Below, in pieces: positions 53,685 through 62,329 of a DNA stretch of 64,000 nucleotides. The translations under genes and the position numbers were made by a program. The notes below the pieces were generated by a model that did not search any database, was not told the DNA's origin, and worked only from the letters and a program-made list of their open reading frames with translations. This DNA is from Nesterenkonia halophila (lineage in GTDB: Bacteria; Actinomycetota; Actinomycetes; Actinomycetales; Micrococcaceae): assembly GCF_009467795.1 (NCBI RefSeq), contig NZ_WIAX01000017.1, positions 1-64,000 of the forward strand, in the 5' to 3' direction. Each line of letters starts with the position of its first letter. Positions within the stretch are counted from its first letter, which is position 1.

Positions 53685-54940
53685 TGTTCGTCGGAATCAC
53701 GAACGCTCCCCGACCCTACGTTTGGGGGTCCCGCACCCGCCTCGCCGAGTTCCTCGGACGCGAACCCAGCGGACACCCTGAGGCCGAGGTCTGGCTCGGG
53801 GCGCATCCCCAAAGCCCGAGTCGCATCCTCGATCCCTCGTCGACCGGCGGCCACGAACGCCTCGACACCTGGATCGCGGCCGATCCGGATCGCACCCTCG
53901 GAGTGGAACGGAGCTCGGACGAACTGCCCTTCCTCATGAAGCTGCTGGCGGCCGAGGAACCCCTGTCGATCCAGGTCCATCCGGACGAGGAACAGGCTCG
54001 CGAGGGTTACGAGGCTGAGAACGCCCGGGGCATCCCCCTCGACCGACCTGAGCGCACCTACAAGGACTCCCGGCATAAACCCGAGATCGCGCTCGCCGTC
54101 GACGCGCCGTTCGACGCGCTCGCCGGATTCCGCCCTCTGGACCGGACCCGCCTGCTGCTGCAGGAGCTCATCCGCCGGTCGACCCGTCGCCCCGAAGCCC
54201 GGCGCGAGCTCGTCGAGCTGGAGGCTCAGCTGGCCGGCCCCCCGGAACCCGTGCTGCGACGCCTCATGGATCGGTTCTTCGACGAGCGGGCGGCGCCTCC
54301 ACTCCTCGACGCGGTGACCGACGCCGTCACGACGCCAGGAGGGTCGGGCGACTGGGGGCCGGAGATCAACACTCTCGCCGAGATCGCCCGAAGGCGACCC
54401 GGCGACCCGGGGCTGCTCGTCGTCCTGCTGCTGAACCGGATCACCCTGGAACAGGACCAGGCCGTCTATGTCGCGCCCGGGGACGTCCATGCGTATCTCC
54501 ACGGCCTCGCCGTCGAGGTGATGGCGGCCTCGGACAACGTGGTGCGCGGCGGCCTGACGAGCAAGCATGTCGATGTCCCGGCGCTCCGACACATCGCGCG
54601 ATTCCACGAGTCGCCTCAGCCCGTCCACGATCCGGATGTTCCTGCACATGGAGTCGCGGTCTACCGCCCGCGCGAGACGGACTTCCAGCTCGCCGTGCTG
54701 GCTCCGTCGACGGGCCAGGGGGCCGGCGTCGAGTTGACCGGCCCCGCGATCGCCCTCGGCTTGTCCGGCGCACCACGGCTGAGCGGGCAGCACGAGACCA
54801 CGTCCCTCGCACCGGGCCAGGCCGTCTATCTGACTCCCGACGAGAAGGTCGTCCACGCCGCCGGCCAGGGGCGGATCGCGGTGGCGATGCCGGGCGCTGA
54901 CACCGGTCGCGCCGACACTGTGTTCAGCCCCCGGCGGTGA
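53684..54940 (+). CDS. manA: mannose-6-phosphate isomerase, class I
   Basis: A 418-residue zinc enzyme that interconverts mannose-6-phosphate and fructose-6-phosphate. It starts ITNAPRPYVWGSRTRLAEFLG. Zinc and active-site motifs are LSIQVHPDEEQA near residue 95, RHKPEIALAV, and GDVHAYLHGLAVEVMAASDNVVRGG near 265-290. It is a conventional ManA, coupled to the preceding fused isomerase (TGATG overlap). Its end overlaps the convergent molybdoenzyme gene by 17 nt. Confidence 0.92.
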   Translation: MFVGITNAPRPYVWGSRTRLAEFLGREPSGHPEAEVWLGAHPQSPSRILDPSSTGGHERLDTWIAADPDRTLGVERSSDELPFLMKLLAAEEPLSIQVHPDEEQAREGYEAENARGIPLDRPERTYKDSRHKPEIALAVDAPFDALAGFRPLDRTRLLLQELIRRSTRRPEARRELVELEAQLAGPPEPVLRRLMDRFFDERAAPPLLDAVTDAVTTPGGSGDWGPEINTLAEIARRRPGDPGLLVVLLLNRITLEQDQAVYVAPGDVHAYLHGLAVEVMAASDNVVRGGLTSKHVDVPALRHIARFHESPQPVHDPDVPAHGVAVYRPRETDFQLAVLAPSTGQGAGVELTGPAIALGLSGAPRLSGQHETTSLAPGQAVYLTPDEKVVHAAGQGRIAVAMPGADTGRADTVFSPRR

Positions 54941-56525
54941 ACCCCACCTCGTGCCACCCGGTGGCGCCGTCCGGGACCGTTCCGCTGACCTCCTCGGTCT
55001 GGGTGACGCCGTCGCCGTCGGTGGCCCGGACCCGCAGCCGGTGCTGGCCGGCGGCGACGTCGTCGAGCACCAGGGAGAACTGCCGCCAGGTGTCGATCCC
55101 GCCGGCGGCGGCGAGCTCGGCGGTCCGCCACTCGCCGTCGTCGAGCTGGACCTCCACGGCGGCGATGCCGCGATGCTGGGCCCAGGCGGTGCCACCGACG
55201 GTGACCTGCCCTGGCGAGACCCGAGCGTCGTCGCGCGGGACGTCGATCCGTGAGGCGGTCTTGATCGGACCGCGCGCCGACCAGCCCCGATCGGTCCAAT
55301 AGGCCGTGGCGTCGGCGAAGCGGGTGACCTCCAGCTCGACGACCCATTTGGTGGCCGAGACGTACCCGTAGAGCCCCGGCACCACCAGCCGGGCCGGGAA
55401 GCCGTGCTCCGTCGGCAGCGGCTCGTCGTTCATCCCGACGGCCAGCAGCGCGTCGCGCTCATCGGTCAGCGCGGCCAGCGGGGTGGAGGCGGTGAAGCCG
55501 TCCGTCGAGCGGGAGAGCACCATGTCCGCTTCGTTCCGCGGCCCGGCCTCGGCCAGCAGCATCCGCACCGGAAGCCCCAGCCACTTCGCGTTGCCCACCA
55601 GATCGCCGCCGATCTCGTTGGAGACGCAGGCCAGCGTCACCCAGGCCTCGACCAGGTCGCGCTCGAGCAGCTCGTCGAAGTCGAGGGTGACCTCGCGCTC
55701 GACGAGTCCGTGGATGCGCAGCCGCCAGCTCCGCGGGTCGACGTCGGGCGGGGCGAGTGCGGTGTCGATGCGGTAGAAGGTCTCGTTCGGCGTGGCCCAG
55801 CCCGGCATGCCCGCGACGCCGGCGCCCACTCCGGACGGGCGCGGAGCGCGGCGCGCCGGCCGCGGCAGCGTGATCGTCTCGCGCAGCCGCCGTCCGGCAT
55901 GCAGGACCGAGGCGCCGAGTCGGCCGGCGACGATCCCGGCCGCGCCGAGCACTCCGGCGGTCGCGGCCAGCCCGATCACGCTGCGGCGGCGCGGAGCCGA
56001 TGCCGAGGACACGGCCGGGGAGGGCGGCGACGGCGATGACGGCGGCGAACCCGGCTGCGCCCCCGCAACGCGGGCTCCGCGGCGCACCAGGCCCTCCAGC
56101 ACGAGCAGTCCGAGGACGATCCCGCCGACGGTCGGCAGCACCGCCGGAAGCCAGCCGATCCCGACGAGCCCGACCTCCGGCCGGGAGACGACGGCGGCGG
56201 CGAGTCCCAGGCCGACGCCGAGCACGAGGAGCCGGGCGATCACGCGACGGGTGCGGGCGAGCAGCCCGAGCGCGGCGGCGAGCGCCGTGGCGACGACACC
56301 CATGACCACGAAGAGTGCGATCTTGTCGGCGGTGCCAAAGAGGGTGATCGCCGCGTCCTTCAACCAGGCGGGGCTTGCGTCGATGACCACGGCTCCCAGA
56401 GCCAGCAGCGGCGATCCGTCCGGGATCAGCAGGCCGGCCAGCAGCTCCGCCGTGCCGAGGGCGGTCAGCGCGGCGGCGCAGCCGATCAGCGCGGCCGCGG
56501 GACGGGTCAGGCCGGGCTCCGCCAC
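54924..56525 (-). CDS. membrane-anchored sulfite oxidase-like molybdopterin oxidoreductase
   Basis: A 533-residue protein. The first 200 residues form about five membrane helices, with a basic, Ser/Pro-rich loop. Then comes the sulfite-oxidase fold: FYRIDTALAPPDVDPRSWRLRIHGLVE, the Mo-ligand Cys in VTLACVSNEIGGDLVGNAKW, and GFPARLVVPGLYGYVSATKWV. An Ig-like dimerisation domain ends the protein (VGGTAWAQHRGIAAVEVQLDDGEW). Family members oxidise sulfite or reduce oxidised methionine or other S/N-oxides outside the cell; the substrate is unknown. It lies next to the nitrite reductase genes but on the other strand from nirB. Confidence 0.87.
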   Translation of the reverse strand: MAEPGLTRPAAALIGCAAALTALGTAELLAGLLIPDGSPLLALGAVVIDASPAWLKDAAITLFGTADKIALFVVMGVVATALAAALGLLARTRRVIARLLVLGVGLGLAAAVVSRPEVGLVGIGWLPAVLPTVGGIVLGLLVLEGLVRRGARVAGAQPGSPPSSPSPPSPAVSSASAPRRRSVIGLAATAGVLGAAGIVAGRLGASVLHAGRRLRETITLPRPARRAPRPSGVGAGVAGMPGWATPNETFYRIDTALAPPDVDPRSWRLRIHGLVEREVTLDFDELLERDLVEAWVTLACVSNEIGGDLVGNAKWLGLPVRMLLAEAGPRNEADMVLSRSTDGFTASTPLAALTDERDALLAVGMNDEPLPTEHGFPARLVVPGLYGYVSATKWVVELEVTRFADATAYWTDRGWSARGPIKTASRIDVPRDDARVSPGQVTVGGTAWAQHRGIAAVEVQLDDGEWRTAELAAAGGIDTWRQFSLVLDDVAAGQHRLRVRATDGDGVTQTEEVSGTVPDGATGWHEVGFTAGG

Positions 56526-56660
56526 GGCGTCGTCCTCCTCGATCCGGCGGCACAGCTCATGCTTGATCGTGCGCGCGGACGGCCCCGCGGGTCAACGCGG
56601 CGCGGCCTGTGCCCCGCCCTGCGCGACGACGCCCTCGCCCCACGCCGTTCGTGAGGGGCC

Positions 56661-56727
56661 GAGATCCCCGAGTTCTCGCAGGATCACCGTGATACAGCGC
56701 GGTGATCCTGCGAGAACTCGGGATCTC
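56661..56727. terminator. long palindrome D after nirD
   Basis: A 28-bp stem: 56661-56689 (GAGATCCCCGAGTTCTC onward, ending GGATCACCG) pairs with 56700-56727 with one bulged C, and has a 10-nt loop. It lies after the nirD stop (leftward) and before the molybdoenzyme start. It is unrelated in sequence to palindromes A-C apart from its size. Confidence 0.65.
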
Positions 56728-56767
56728 TAGGGACGCCCTGGGGGCTCCACGGCAGAAGCGGGCCGGC

Positions 56768-57163
56768 TCAGACGACGACGGCGATGCGGCCGGCCTCGTC
56801 GACGCGCACGGCGAAGACCTCCAGGCGCGGGCCTTCCTGGCTCAGGCACTCCCCGGTCTCCAGGTCGTAGACCTGCTTGTGGATCGGAGAGGCCAGCGTG
56901 GGCCGCCCCTGCTTCGTGCCGACGATGCCGCGGGCCATCACGTTGGCGCGGGCGACGTCGTCCCACTGCGAGACGGCGAAGATCCGGTCGCCGGGCACGC
57001 GGATCAGCGCGATCTGCACCCCGTCGACCAGGGCGGCCTCGCCGAAGAAGGGCTCGAGGTCCTCCAGCCGGCACACCACATGTTCGGTGCCGGCCGGCGA
57101 CGCCCCTCCCGAGGACTCGTCGGCGGTCTCGTGCGCAGTGCGGGCATCCAGTGCAGCTGTCAT
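56768..57163 (-). CDS. nirD: nitrite reductase (NADH) small subunit
   Basis: A 131-residue NirD. Its Rieske-like fold lacks the Cys/His cluster ligands, as is normal for NirD: VCRLEDLEPFFGEAALVDGVQIALIRV and SPIHKQVYDLETGECL. It is the partner of NirB in reducing nitrite to ammonium. Unusually it is encoded divergently from nirB rather than after it. TAGCCT lies 7 nt before the ATG, indicating a leaderless transcript. Confidence 0.88.
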   Translation of the reverse strand: MTAALDARTAHETADESSGGASPAGTEHVVCRLEDLEPFFGEAALVDGVQIALIRVPGDRIFAVSQWDDVARANVMARGIVGTKQGRPTLASPIHKQVYDLETGECLSQEGPRLEVFAVRVDEAGRIAVVV

Positions 57164-57208
57164 GCCGACCAGGCTATGTCCGCGGCGTTTCCCCCATCGT
57201 GCCGCGGT

Positions 57209-57226
57209 GTTTCCCGCCGGTGAAAC
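57209..57226. promoter_or_regulatory. candidate nitrogen-control element between nirD and nirB
   Basis: GTTTC-CCGCCGGT-GAAAC, a dyad in the 285-bp region between the divergent nir genes, 46 nt upstream of nirD. A further GTTTC at 57187 forms a direct repeat with it. The block matches the narK upstream element. The rest of the region (57227-57448) shows no gene. Confidence 0.45.
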
Positions 57227-57448
57227 GTCCTTCATCCCGCCTGACTCCTCACCAGAGGACCTCGTCATCCTGGCTTTACAGAGGCGATACGGCCGGGAAA
57301 TCGCCCCCGCCTAGCGTGGAATGCACCCGGAGTCGGGGACGGCGTCGCCGCAGATCTGCGACGGCCGCAGGCCGCGGCCGCACGGCGCCGATCGACCGCC
57401 GCGCCCTCCGGGGCGCCCGGCACCGACCGATCGCGAAGGGGAGTTCCG

Positions 57449-60199
57449 ATGTCTGCACCCAGCACAGCGACCACCACCGACGGCGCGCCGACCGGAGAGG
57501 CCCGCCGCATCGTCGTCGTCGGCGGCGGCCCGGCCGGCCACCGGCTGACCGAGGCGCTGCTCGCCCGCCGTCTGCCGGGGACGACCATCACCGTCTTCGC
57601 CGAGGAGCCCGTCGCCCCCTATGACCGAGTGGCGCTGTCCAGGCGTTTCGAGACCGACGACGACCTGCTGCTCGGCGAGCCGAGCCTCTGGGAGCACCCG
57701 GCGGTGACCCTGCGCACCGGCGTAGCCGTCACCGGGCTCGACCCGGAGGCGCGCACCATCACCACCGCCGAGGGCGAGACCGTCGGCTACGACGAGCTGG
57801 TCCTGGCCACCGGCTCCTCCGCCCCGCGCCCGCCCATCGAGAACAGCGAGCACATCGCTGTCTACCGCACGCTCGACGACGTCGACTGGCTGCGGGCCAA
57901 GGCCGCCGAGCTCGCCGACGACCTGGGCCGCGCCCCGCGCTGCGCGGTCATCGGCGGCGGGCTGCTCGGCCTGGAGGCCGCCGGCGGGCTGCGGGGCCGC
58001 GGCGCCGAGGTCACCGTGGTCCACTCCCGCCCGTGGCTGATGAACGCCCAGCTCGACGAGTTCGGCGGCCGCACGCTCAACCGCCTGCTCGAGCAGGAGG
58101 GCTACACGCTGCAGCTGGGCGAGCGGCCGGCCGCGCTGACGGTGGACCTCGAGCGCGCCGAGCGCGAGCACCCCTACACGCTGCACTTCCCCACCGCCGA
58201 CGACGTCGCCGCCGACCTTGTCGTCGCGGCCATCGGCATCACCGCCCGCGACGAGCTGGCCCGCGAGGCCGGCCTGGAGCTGGGTCCGCGCGGCGGCGCG
58301 GCCATCGACGGCACCTGCGCGACCTCTGCGGAGGGCGTCTGGGCCATCGGCGAGGTCGCCTGCTTCGAGGACACCACCATGGGCCTGGTCGCCCCGGCCA
58401 ACGCGATGGCAGAGGTCGTCGCCGACCGGCTGGCCGGCGGGGACGCGACCTTCGACGGCTTCGACACCGCAGCGAAGCTCAAGCTCGCCGGCATGGACGT
58501 CGCCTCCTTCGGCGACGGCTTCGCCGAGGCCGACGACGCGCTGGAGGTCGTCTACGCCGACCCCGCCGAGGGCGTGTACCAGAAGCTGGTGGTCACCGAC
58601 GACGCCAAGACCCTGCTGGGCGGCATCTTCGTCGGCGACGCGAGCCCCTACTCCTCGCTGCGGCCGCTGCTCGGCCGCGAGCTGCCCTCCGAGCCGGGCG
58701 GCTTCCTCTCCGCCGCCGGCGGCGAGCCCGCCGAGGTCGAGCTGCCCGACGACGCGCAGATCTGCTCCTGCCAGGACGTCTGCGCCGGCAGCATCCGCTC
58801 GGCCGTCGCCGGCGACGGCGAGAACCCGCCCTGCGGCGACATCGGCGCGATCAAGGCCTGCACCGGTGCGGGCACGCAGTGCGGCTCCTGCCTGCCGCTG
58901 ACCAAGAAGATCATGGAGAAGGAGATGGTCGCCCAGGGCATGGAGGTCTCCACCGCCCTCTGCGAGCACTTCGCCCCCTCGCGCAGCGAGCTCTACGAGG
59001 CCGTGCGCGCCACGGGCCTGACCTCCTTCACCGCGATCGTCGACCGCTTCGGCACGCCGGCGGACTCGACGGTCAACTTCGGCTGCGACATCTGCAAGCC
59101 GGCGGCGGCCTCCATCCTCGCCGCCGAGTACGACGAGCACATCCTCGACGACGGCCGCGGCGCGCTGCAGGACACCAACGACCGCGCGCTGGCCAACATG
59201 CAGAAGGACGGCACCTACTCGGTGGTCCCGCGCGTGCCGGCCGGCGAGATCACTCCGGAGAAGCTGGCGGTCATCGCCGAGGTCGCCCGGGAGTTCGACC
59301 TCTACACCAAGATCACCGGCGCCCAGCGCATCGACCTGTTCGGCGCACGGCTGGAGCAGCTGCCGTCGATCTGGAGGCGGCTGGTCGACGCCGGCTTCGA
59401 GTCCGGCCAGGCCTACGGCAAGGCGCTGCGCAACGTGAAGTCCTGCGTGGGCTCGACCTGGTGCCGCTACGGCGTGCAGGACTCGGTGGCCATGGCCATC
59501 GAGCTGGAGATGCGCTACCGCGGGCTGCGGTCCCCGCATAAGCTGAAGTTCGGCGTCTCCGGCTGCGCCCGCGAGTGCGCCGAGGCCCGCGGCAAGGACG
59601 TCGGCGTCATCGCCACCGCTGAGGGCTGGAACCTCTACGTCGGCGGCAACGGCGGCGCCACGCCGGCCCACGCCGAGCTGCTGGCCAAGGACCTCGACGA
59701 CGAGACGCTGCTGCGCTATATCGACCGGTGCATCATCTACTATGTGCGCACTGCTGACCGACTGCAGCGCACCGCGCACTGGATGGCCGAGCTCGACGGC
59801 GGCGTCGACCACGTCCACGACGTCGTGGTGCAGGACTCGCTGGGCATCGCCGCCGATCTCGAGGAGGCCATGGCCCGCCACGTCGACACCTATGAGGACG
59901 AATGGGCGGCCACGCTGCGCGACCCGGAGAAGCTGCGCCGCTTCCGCAGCTTCGTCAACGCCCCGGAGGCTCCGGACACCGGGCTGTCCTACGTCGTCGA
60001 CCGCGACCAGCGCCGTCCGGCCACCGAGGAGGAGCTCGCCGCCGCCGAGACCGGCGAGCGCCCGGTGCTGCTCTCCGGCCCGCGGATCCCGGTGCGCGGG
60101 ACCGACGCGGCGGAGCCCGACGTCGAGCCGGCCGCCGCACCGACCGACCACGCCGATGCTGACGCGCCCCAGCCGGCGGGAACGGGGGTGAGCTCATGA
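57449..60199 (+). CDS. nirB: nitrite reductase (NADH) large subunit
   Basis: A 916-residue enzyme that reduces nitrite to ammonium. Domains in order: FAD/NAD(P)H oxidoreductase (IVVVGGGPAGHRLTEAL, near 10; CAVIGGGLLGLEAAG, near 167; VWAIGEVACFED), a [2Fe-2S] domain (CSCQDVC and CTGAGTQCGSC, near 435-475), then siroheme/[4Fe-4S] domains with SCVGSTWCRYG and GCARECAEARGKD. The C-terminus carries about 60 extra Pro/Ala/Asp residues, making it longer than most. GAAGGGGAG precedes the ATG. It leads a coupled nirB-cobA-nnaR operon (4-nt overlaps). Confidence 0.95.
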   Translation: MSAPSTATTTDGAPTGEARRIVVVGGGPAGHRLTEALLARRLPGTTITVFAEEPVAPYDRVALSRRFETDDDLLLGEPSLWEHPAVTLRTGVAVTGLDPEARTITTAEGETVGYDELVLATGSSAPRPPIENSEHIAVYRTLDDVDWLRAKAAELADDLGRAPRCAVIGGGLLGLEAAGGLRGRGAEVTVVHSRPWLMNAQLDEFGGRTLNRLLEQEGYTLQLGERPAALTVDLERAEREHPYTLHFPTADDVAADLVVAAIGITARDELAREAGLELGPRGGAAIDGTCATSAEGVWAIGEVACFEDTTMGLVAPANAMAEVVADRLAGGDATFDGFDTAAKLKLAGMDVASFGDGFAEADDALEVVYADPAEGVYQKLVVTDDAKTLLGGIFVGDASPYSSLRPLLGRELPSEPGGFLSAAGGEPAEVELPDDAQICSCQDVCAGSIRSAVAGDGENPPCGDIGAIKACTGAGTQCGSCLPLTKKIMEKEMVAQGMEVSTALCEHFAPSRSELYEAVRATGLTSFTAIVDRFGTPADSTVNFGCDICKPAAASILAAEYDEHILDDGRGALQDTNDRALANMQKDGTYSVVPRVPAGEITPEKLAVIAEVAREFDLYTKITGAQRIDLFGARLEQLPSIWRRLVDAGFESGQAYGKALRNVKSCVGSTWCRYGVQDSVAMAIELEMRYRGLRSPHKLKFGVSGCARECAEARGKDVGVIATAEGWNLYVGGNGGATPAHAELLAKDLDDETLLRYIDRCIIYYVRTADRLQRTAHWMAELDGGVDHVHDVVVQDSLGIAADLEEAMARHVDTYEDEWAATLRDPEKLRRFRSFVNAPEAPDTGLSYVVDRDQRRPATEEELAAAETGERPVLLSGPRIPVRGTDAAEPDVEPAAAPTDHADADAPQPAGTGVSS

Positions 60200-61005
60200 G
60201 CGGCGAGACTCCGCGGGGCGCCGTGACGCTGGTCGGCGGCGGGCCGGGGGCCGCCGACCTGATGACGGTGCGCGCCCGGGACGCGCTGGCCGCCGCCGAC
60301 GTCGTCTACCACGACCGGCTGGCCCCCACCGACGACCTGCCGGCCTGGGCGCCGCGCGCGGAACTGGTCGACGTCGGCAAGCGCCCCGGCCACCACCGCG
60401 TGCCGCAGGAGGAGATCGGCCGGATGCTGGTCTCCGCAGCCCGCGCCGGACGCGTGGTGGTCCGGCTCAAGGGCGGCGACCCCTACGTCTTCGCCCGCGG
60501 CGGCGAGGAGGTCGCCGCCTGCCGCGCGGCCGGCGTGTCGGTCACTGTGGTGCCGGGGATCTCTTCGGCGTTCGCCGTCCCGGCGGCGGCCGGCATCCCG
60601 GTCACCGCCCGCGGCGTCTCCAAGGCCTGCACTGTCATCTCCGGACATGACCCGCTCACCGAGGAGGAGCTGGCCGGTCTGGTCGGCCTGGGCGGGACCG
60701 TGGTGGTGCTGATGGGGGTGGGCACGCTGGGCCACACCGTCTCTGGGCTGCAGCGCCGCGGGATGGCGCCGACGACGCCGACGGCGATCGTCGAACAGGG
60801 ATTCGGCGCCGCCCAGCGCACCACGATCGCCTCGCTGTCCGAGGTGCTCTCGGCCGCGGCCGGCCGCGGCATCGGCGCGCCGGCAGTGCTGGTGATCGGC
60901 GACGTCGTCGCCCTGGCCGCCCGCGAGCCGGGCACCGGCGAGGCCGCCGTCGAGCGTCCCGGCATGCGACACGTCCGTGATCTGGCCGCGACGGCGGTGG
61001 GATGA
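60196..61005 (+). CDS. cobA: uroporphyrinogen-III C-methyltransferase
   Basis: A 269-residue SUMT. Motifs are VTLVGGGPGAADLMTVRARDAL, VVYHDRL, VVRLKGGDPYVFARGGEE, and VPGISSAFAVPAAAGIPVTARG. It makes precorrin-2, the siroheme precursor needed by NirB. Single-domain (CobA type), without the CysG oxidase/chelatase part, so those steps need other genes. It overlaps nirB and the next gene by 4 nt each, consistent with co-production of cofactor and apoenzyme. Confidence 0.93.
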   Translation: MSGETPRGAVTLVGGGPGAADLMTVRARDALAAADVVYHDRLAPTDDLPAWAPRAELVDVGKRPGHHRVPQEEIGRMLVSAARAGRVVVRLKGGDPYVFARGGEEVAACRAAGVSVTVVPGISSAFAVPAAAGIPVTARGVSKACTVISGHDPLTEEELAGLVGLGGTVVVLMGVGTLGHTVSGLQRRGMAPTTPTAIVEQGFGAAQRTTIASLSEVLSAAAGRGIGAPAVLVIGDVVALAAREPGTGEAAVERPGMRHVRDLAATAVG

Positions 61006-62210
61006 TGGCCCCTATGGAGCATTCCGCGACCGCCGCCGGCCCGCCGTCGGACGACACGACACCGCCCGACACGCAGGCCATCTCCCCCGCCCCGCCCGGC
61101 GGCGGGCTGCCGCAGTCGCTGACCGGCTTCCGCATCGGCGTGACCTCCGACCGGCGCAGCGAGGATCTGATCTCGGCGTTCGAGCGCCGCGGCGCCGAGG
61201 TCATGCACGCCCCGGCGCTGCGCATCGCTCCGCTGACCGAATCGGTGACGCTGCAGCGCGACACCCACGTGGTCGTCGACGCGGCGCCGGACTACACGAT
61301 CATCACCACCGCCTACGGCATGCGCCGCTGGACCGAGGCCGCCGACTCCTACGGGCTGGGGACCCGGCTGCACGAGGCGCTGGACGGCTCCTCCATCCTG
61401 GTCCGCGGACCCAAGGCCCGCGGCGCGGTGCGGGCCGCCGGGCTCGACGACGACGGCTCCGCCGAGGACGAGCGCACCGCCACCGTCATCGACATGCTCC
61501 TCGAGCACGATCTGTCCGGCAAGACGGTGGCCTTCCAGCTGCACGGCCGCACCGACCACGAGCAGATCGCGCGGATCGAGGCCGCCGGCGCCCGGGCGAT
61601 CACAGTGATGCCCTACGCCTGGATGAAGCCGACCGAGGACTCCGAGCTGCTGCGGATGATCGAGGCGGTGATCGACCGGCAGCTGGACATCGTCACCTTC
61701 ACTGCAGCCCCGGCGGTGGACGCCTTCCTCGAGGTGGCCCACCAGTACGGTCAGGCCGAAGCGATGCTGGAGGCCTTCCGTTCCGACGTCACCTGCGCGG
61801 CCGTCGGCGACGTGACCGCCGCCCCGCTGCTGGACTCCGGGGTCCGACCGATCATCCCGTCTCGGTGGCGGCAGGGGGCGCTGATCCGACTGGTCGGCGA
61901 CCACCTGGAGCAGCACCAGACGCTGCGGGCGACCACCCGGCACGGGCCGGTGGAGCTGCGCGGCGCGGAGGTCCGCTTCCCCGAGGTCAGCGCGGAGCCG
62001 GTGCGTCTGGCCCCGGGCCCGTTGGCGCTGATGCGGGCCCTGGTCAAGGCCGAGGGCGCAGTGCTCTCGCGCGCGCACCTGCTGACCGTGCTGAGCCAGT
62101 GCGACTCCGAGCATGCCCTGGAGATGTGGGTCTCGCGGCTGCGCAAGGCACTTCCGGTCTCCGACGTCATCTCCACAGTAGTCAAGCGCGGTTATCGCCT
62201 GACAGTCTGA
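61002..62210 (+). CDS. nnaR: uroporphyrinogen-III synthase-like/winged-helix regulator fusion (NnaR type)
   Basis: A 402-residue protein. Residues 40-290 have the HemD fold (FRIGVTSDRRSEDLISAFERRGAEV, IVTFTAAPAVDAFLEVA, CAAVGDVTAAPL). The last 90 residues are an OmpR-type winged helix (LAPGPLALMRALVKAEGAVLSRAHLL, then VVKRGYRLTV). This fusion is known in actinobacteria as NnaR, a regulator that acts with GlnR on nitrate/nitrite genes. Whether the HemD part is enzymatic here is unknown. Its place at the end of the nirB operon suggests it also controls the narK operon. Confidence 0.85.
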   Translation: MMAPMEHSATAAGPPSDDTTPPDTQAISPAPPGGGLPQSLTGFRIGVTSDRRSEDLISAFERRGAEVMHAPALRIAPLTESVTLQRDTHVVVDAAPDYTIITTAYGMRRWTEAADSYGLGTRLHEALDGSSILVRGPKARGAVRAAGLDDDGSAEDERTATVIDMLLEHDLSGKTVAFQLHGRTDHEQIARIEAAGARAITVMPYAWMKPTEDSELLRMIEAVIDRQLDIVTFTAAPAVDAFLEVAHQYGQAEAMLEAFRSDVTCAAVGDVTAAPLLDSGVRPIIPSRWRQGALIRLVGDHLEQHQTLRATTRHGPVELRGAEVRFPEVSAEPVRLAPGPLALMRALVKAEGAVLSRAHLLTVLSQCDSEHALEMWVSRLRKALPVSDVISTVVKRGYRLTV

Positions 62211-62329
62211 CCAGAGCACACGACGACGGCGCGGATGGGCCGGGCCGAGCGGCGCGACGTCAGGGGCGTCGGGCCGCGGGCGCTCGTCGTCGTCGGCACG
62301 CGCCGGGAGCCGGGCGGCATACTGGAGCC

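Noticed and set aside
57311-60151. A 946-codon open frame antisense to nirB
   Set aside because: Its product is low-complexity Gly/Arg/Leu/Asp sequence typical of the opposite strand of GC-rich genes; the sense frame is a complete NirB.
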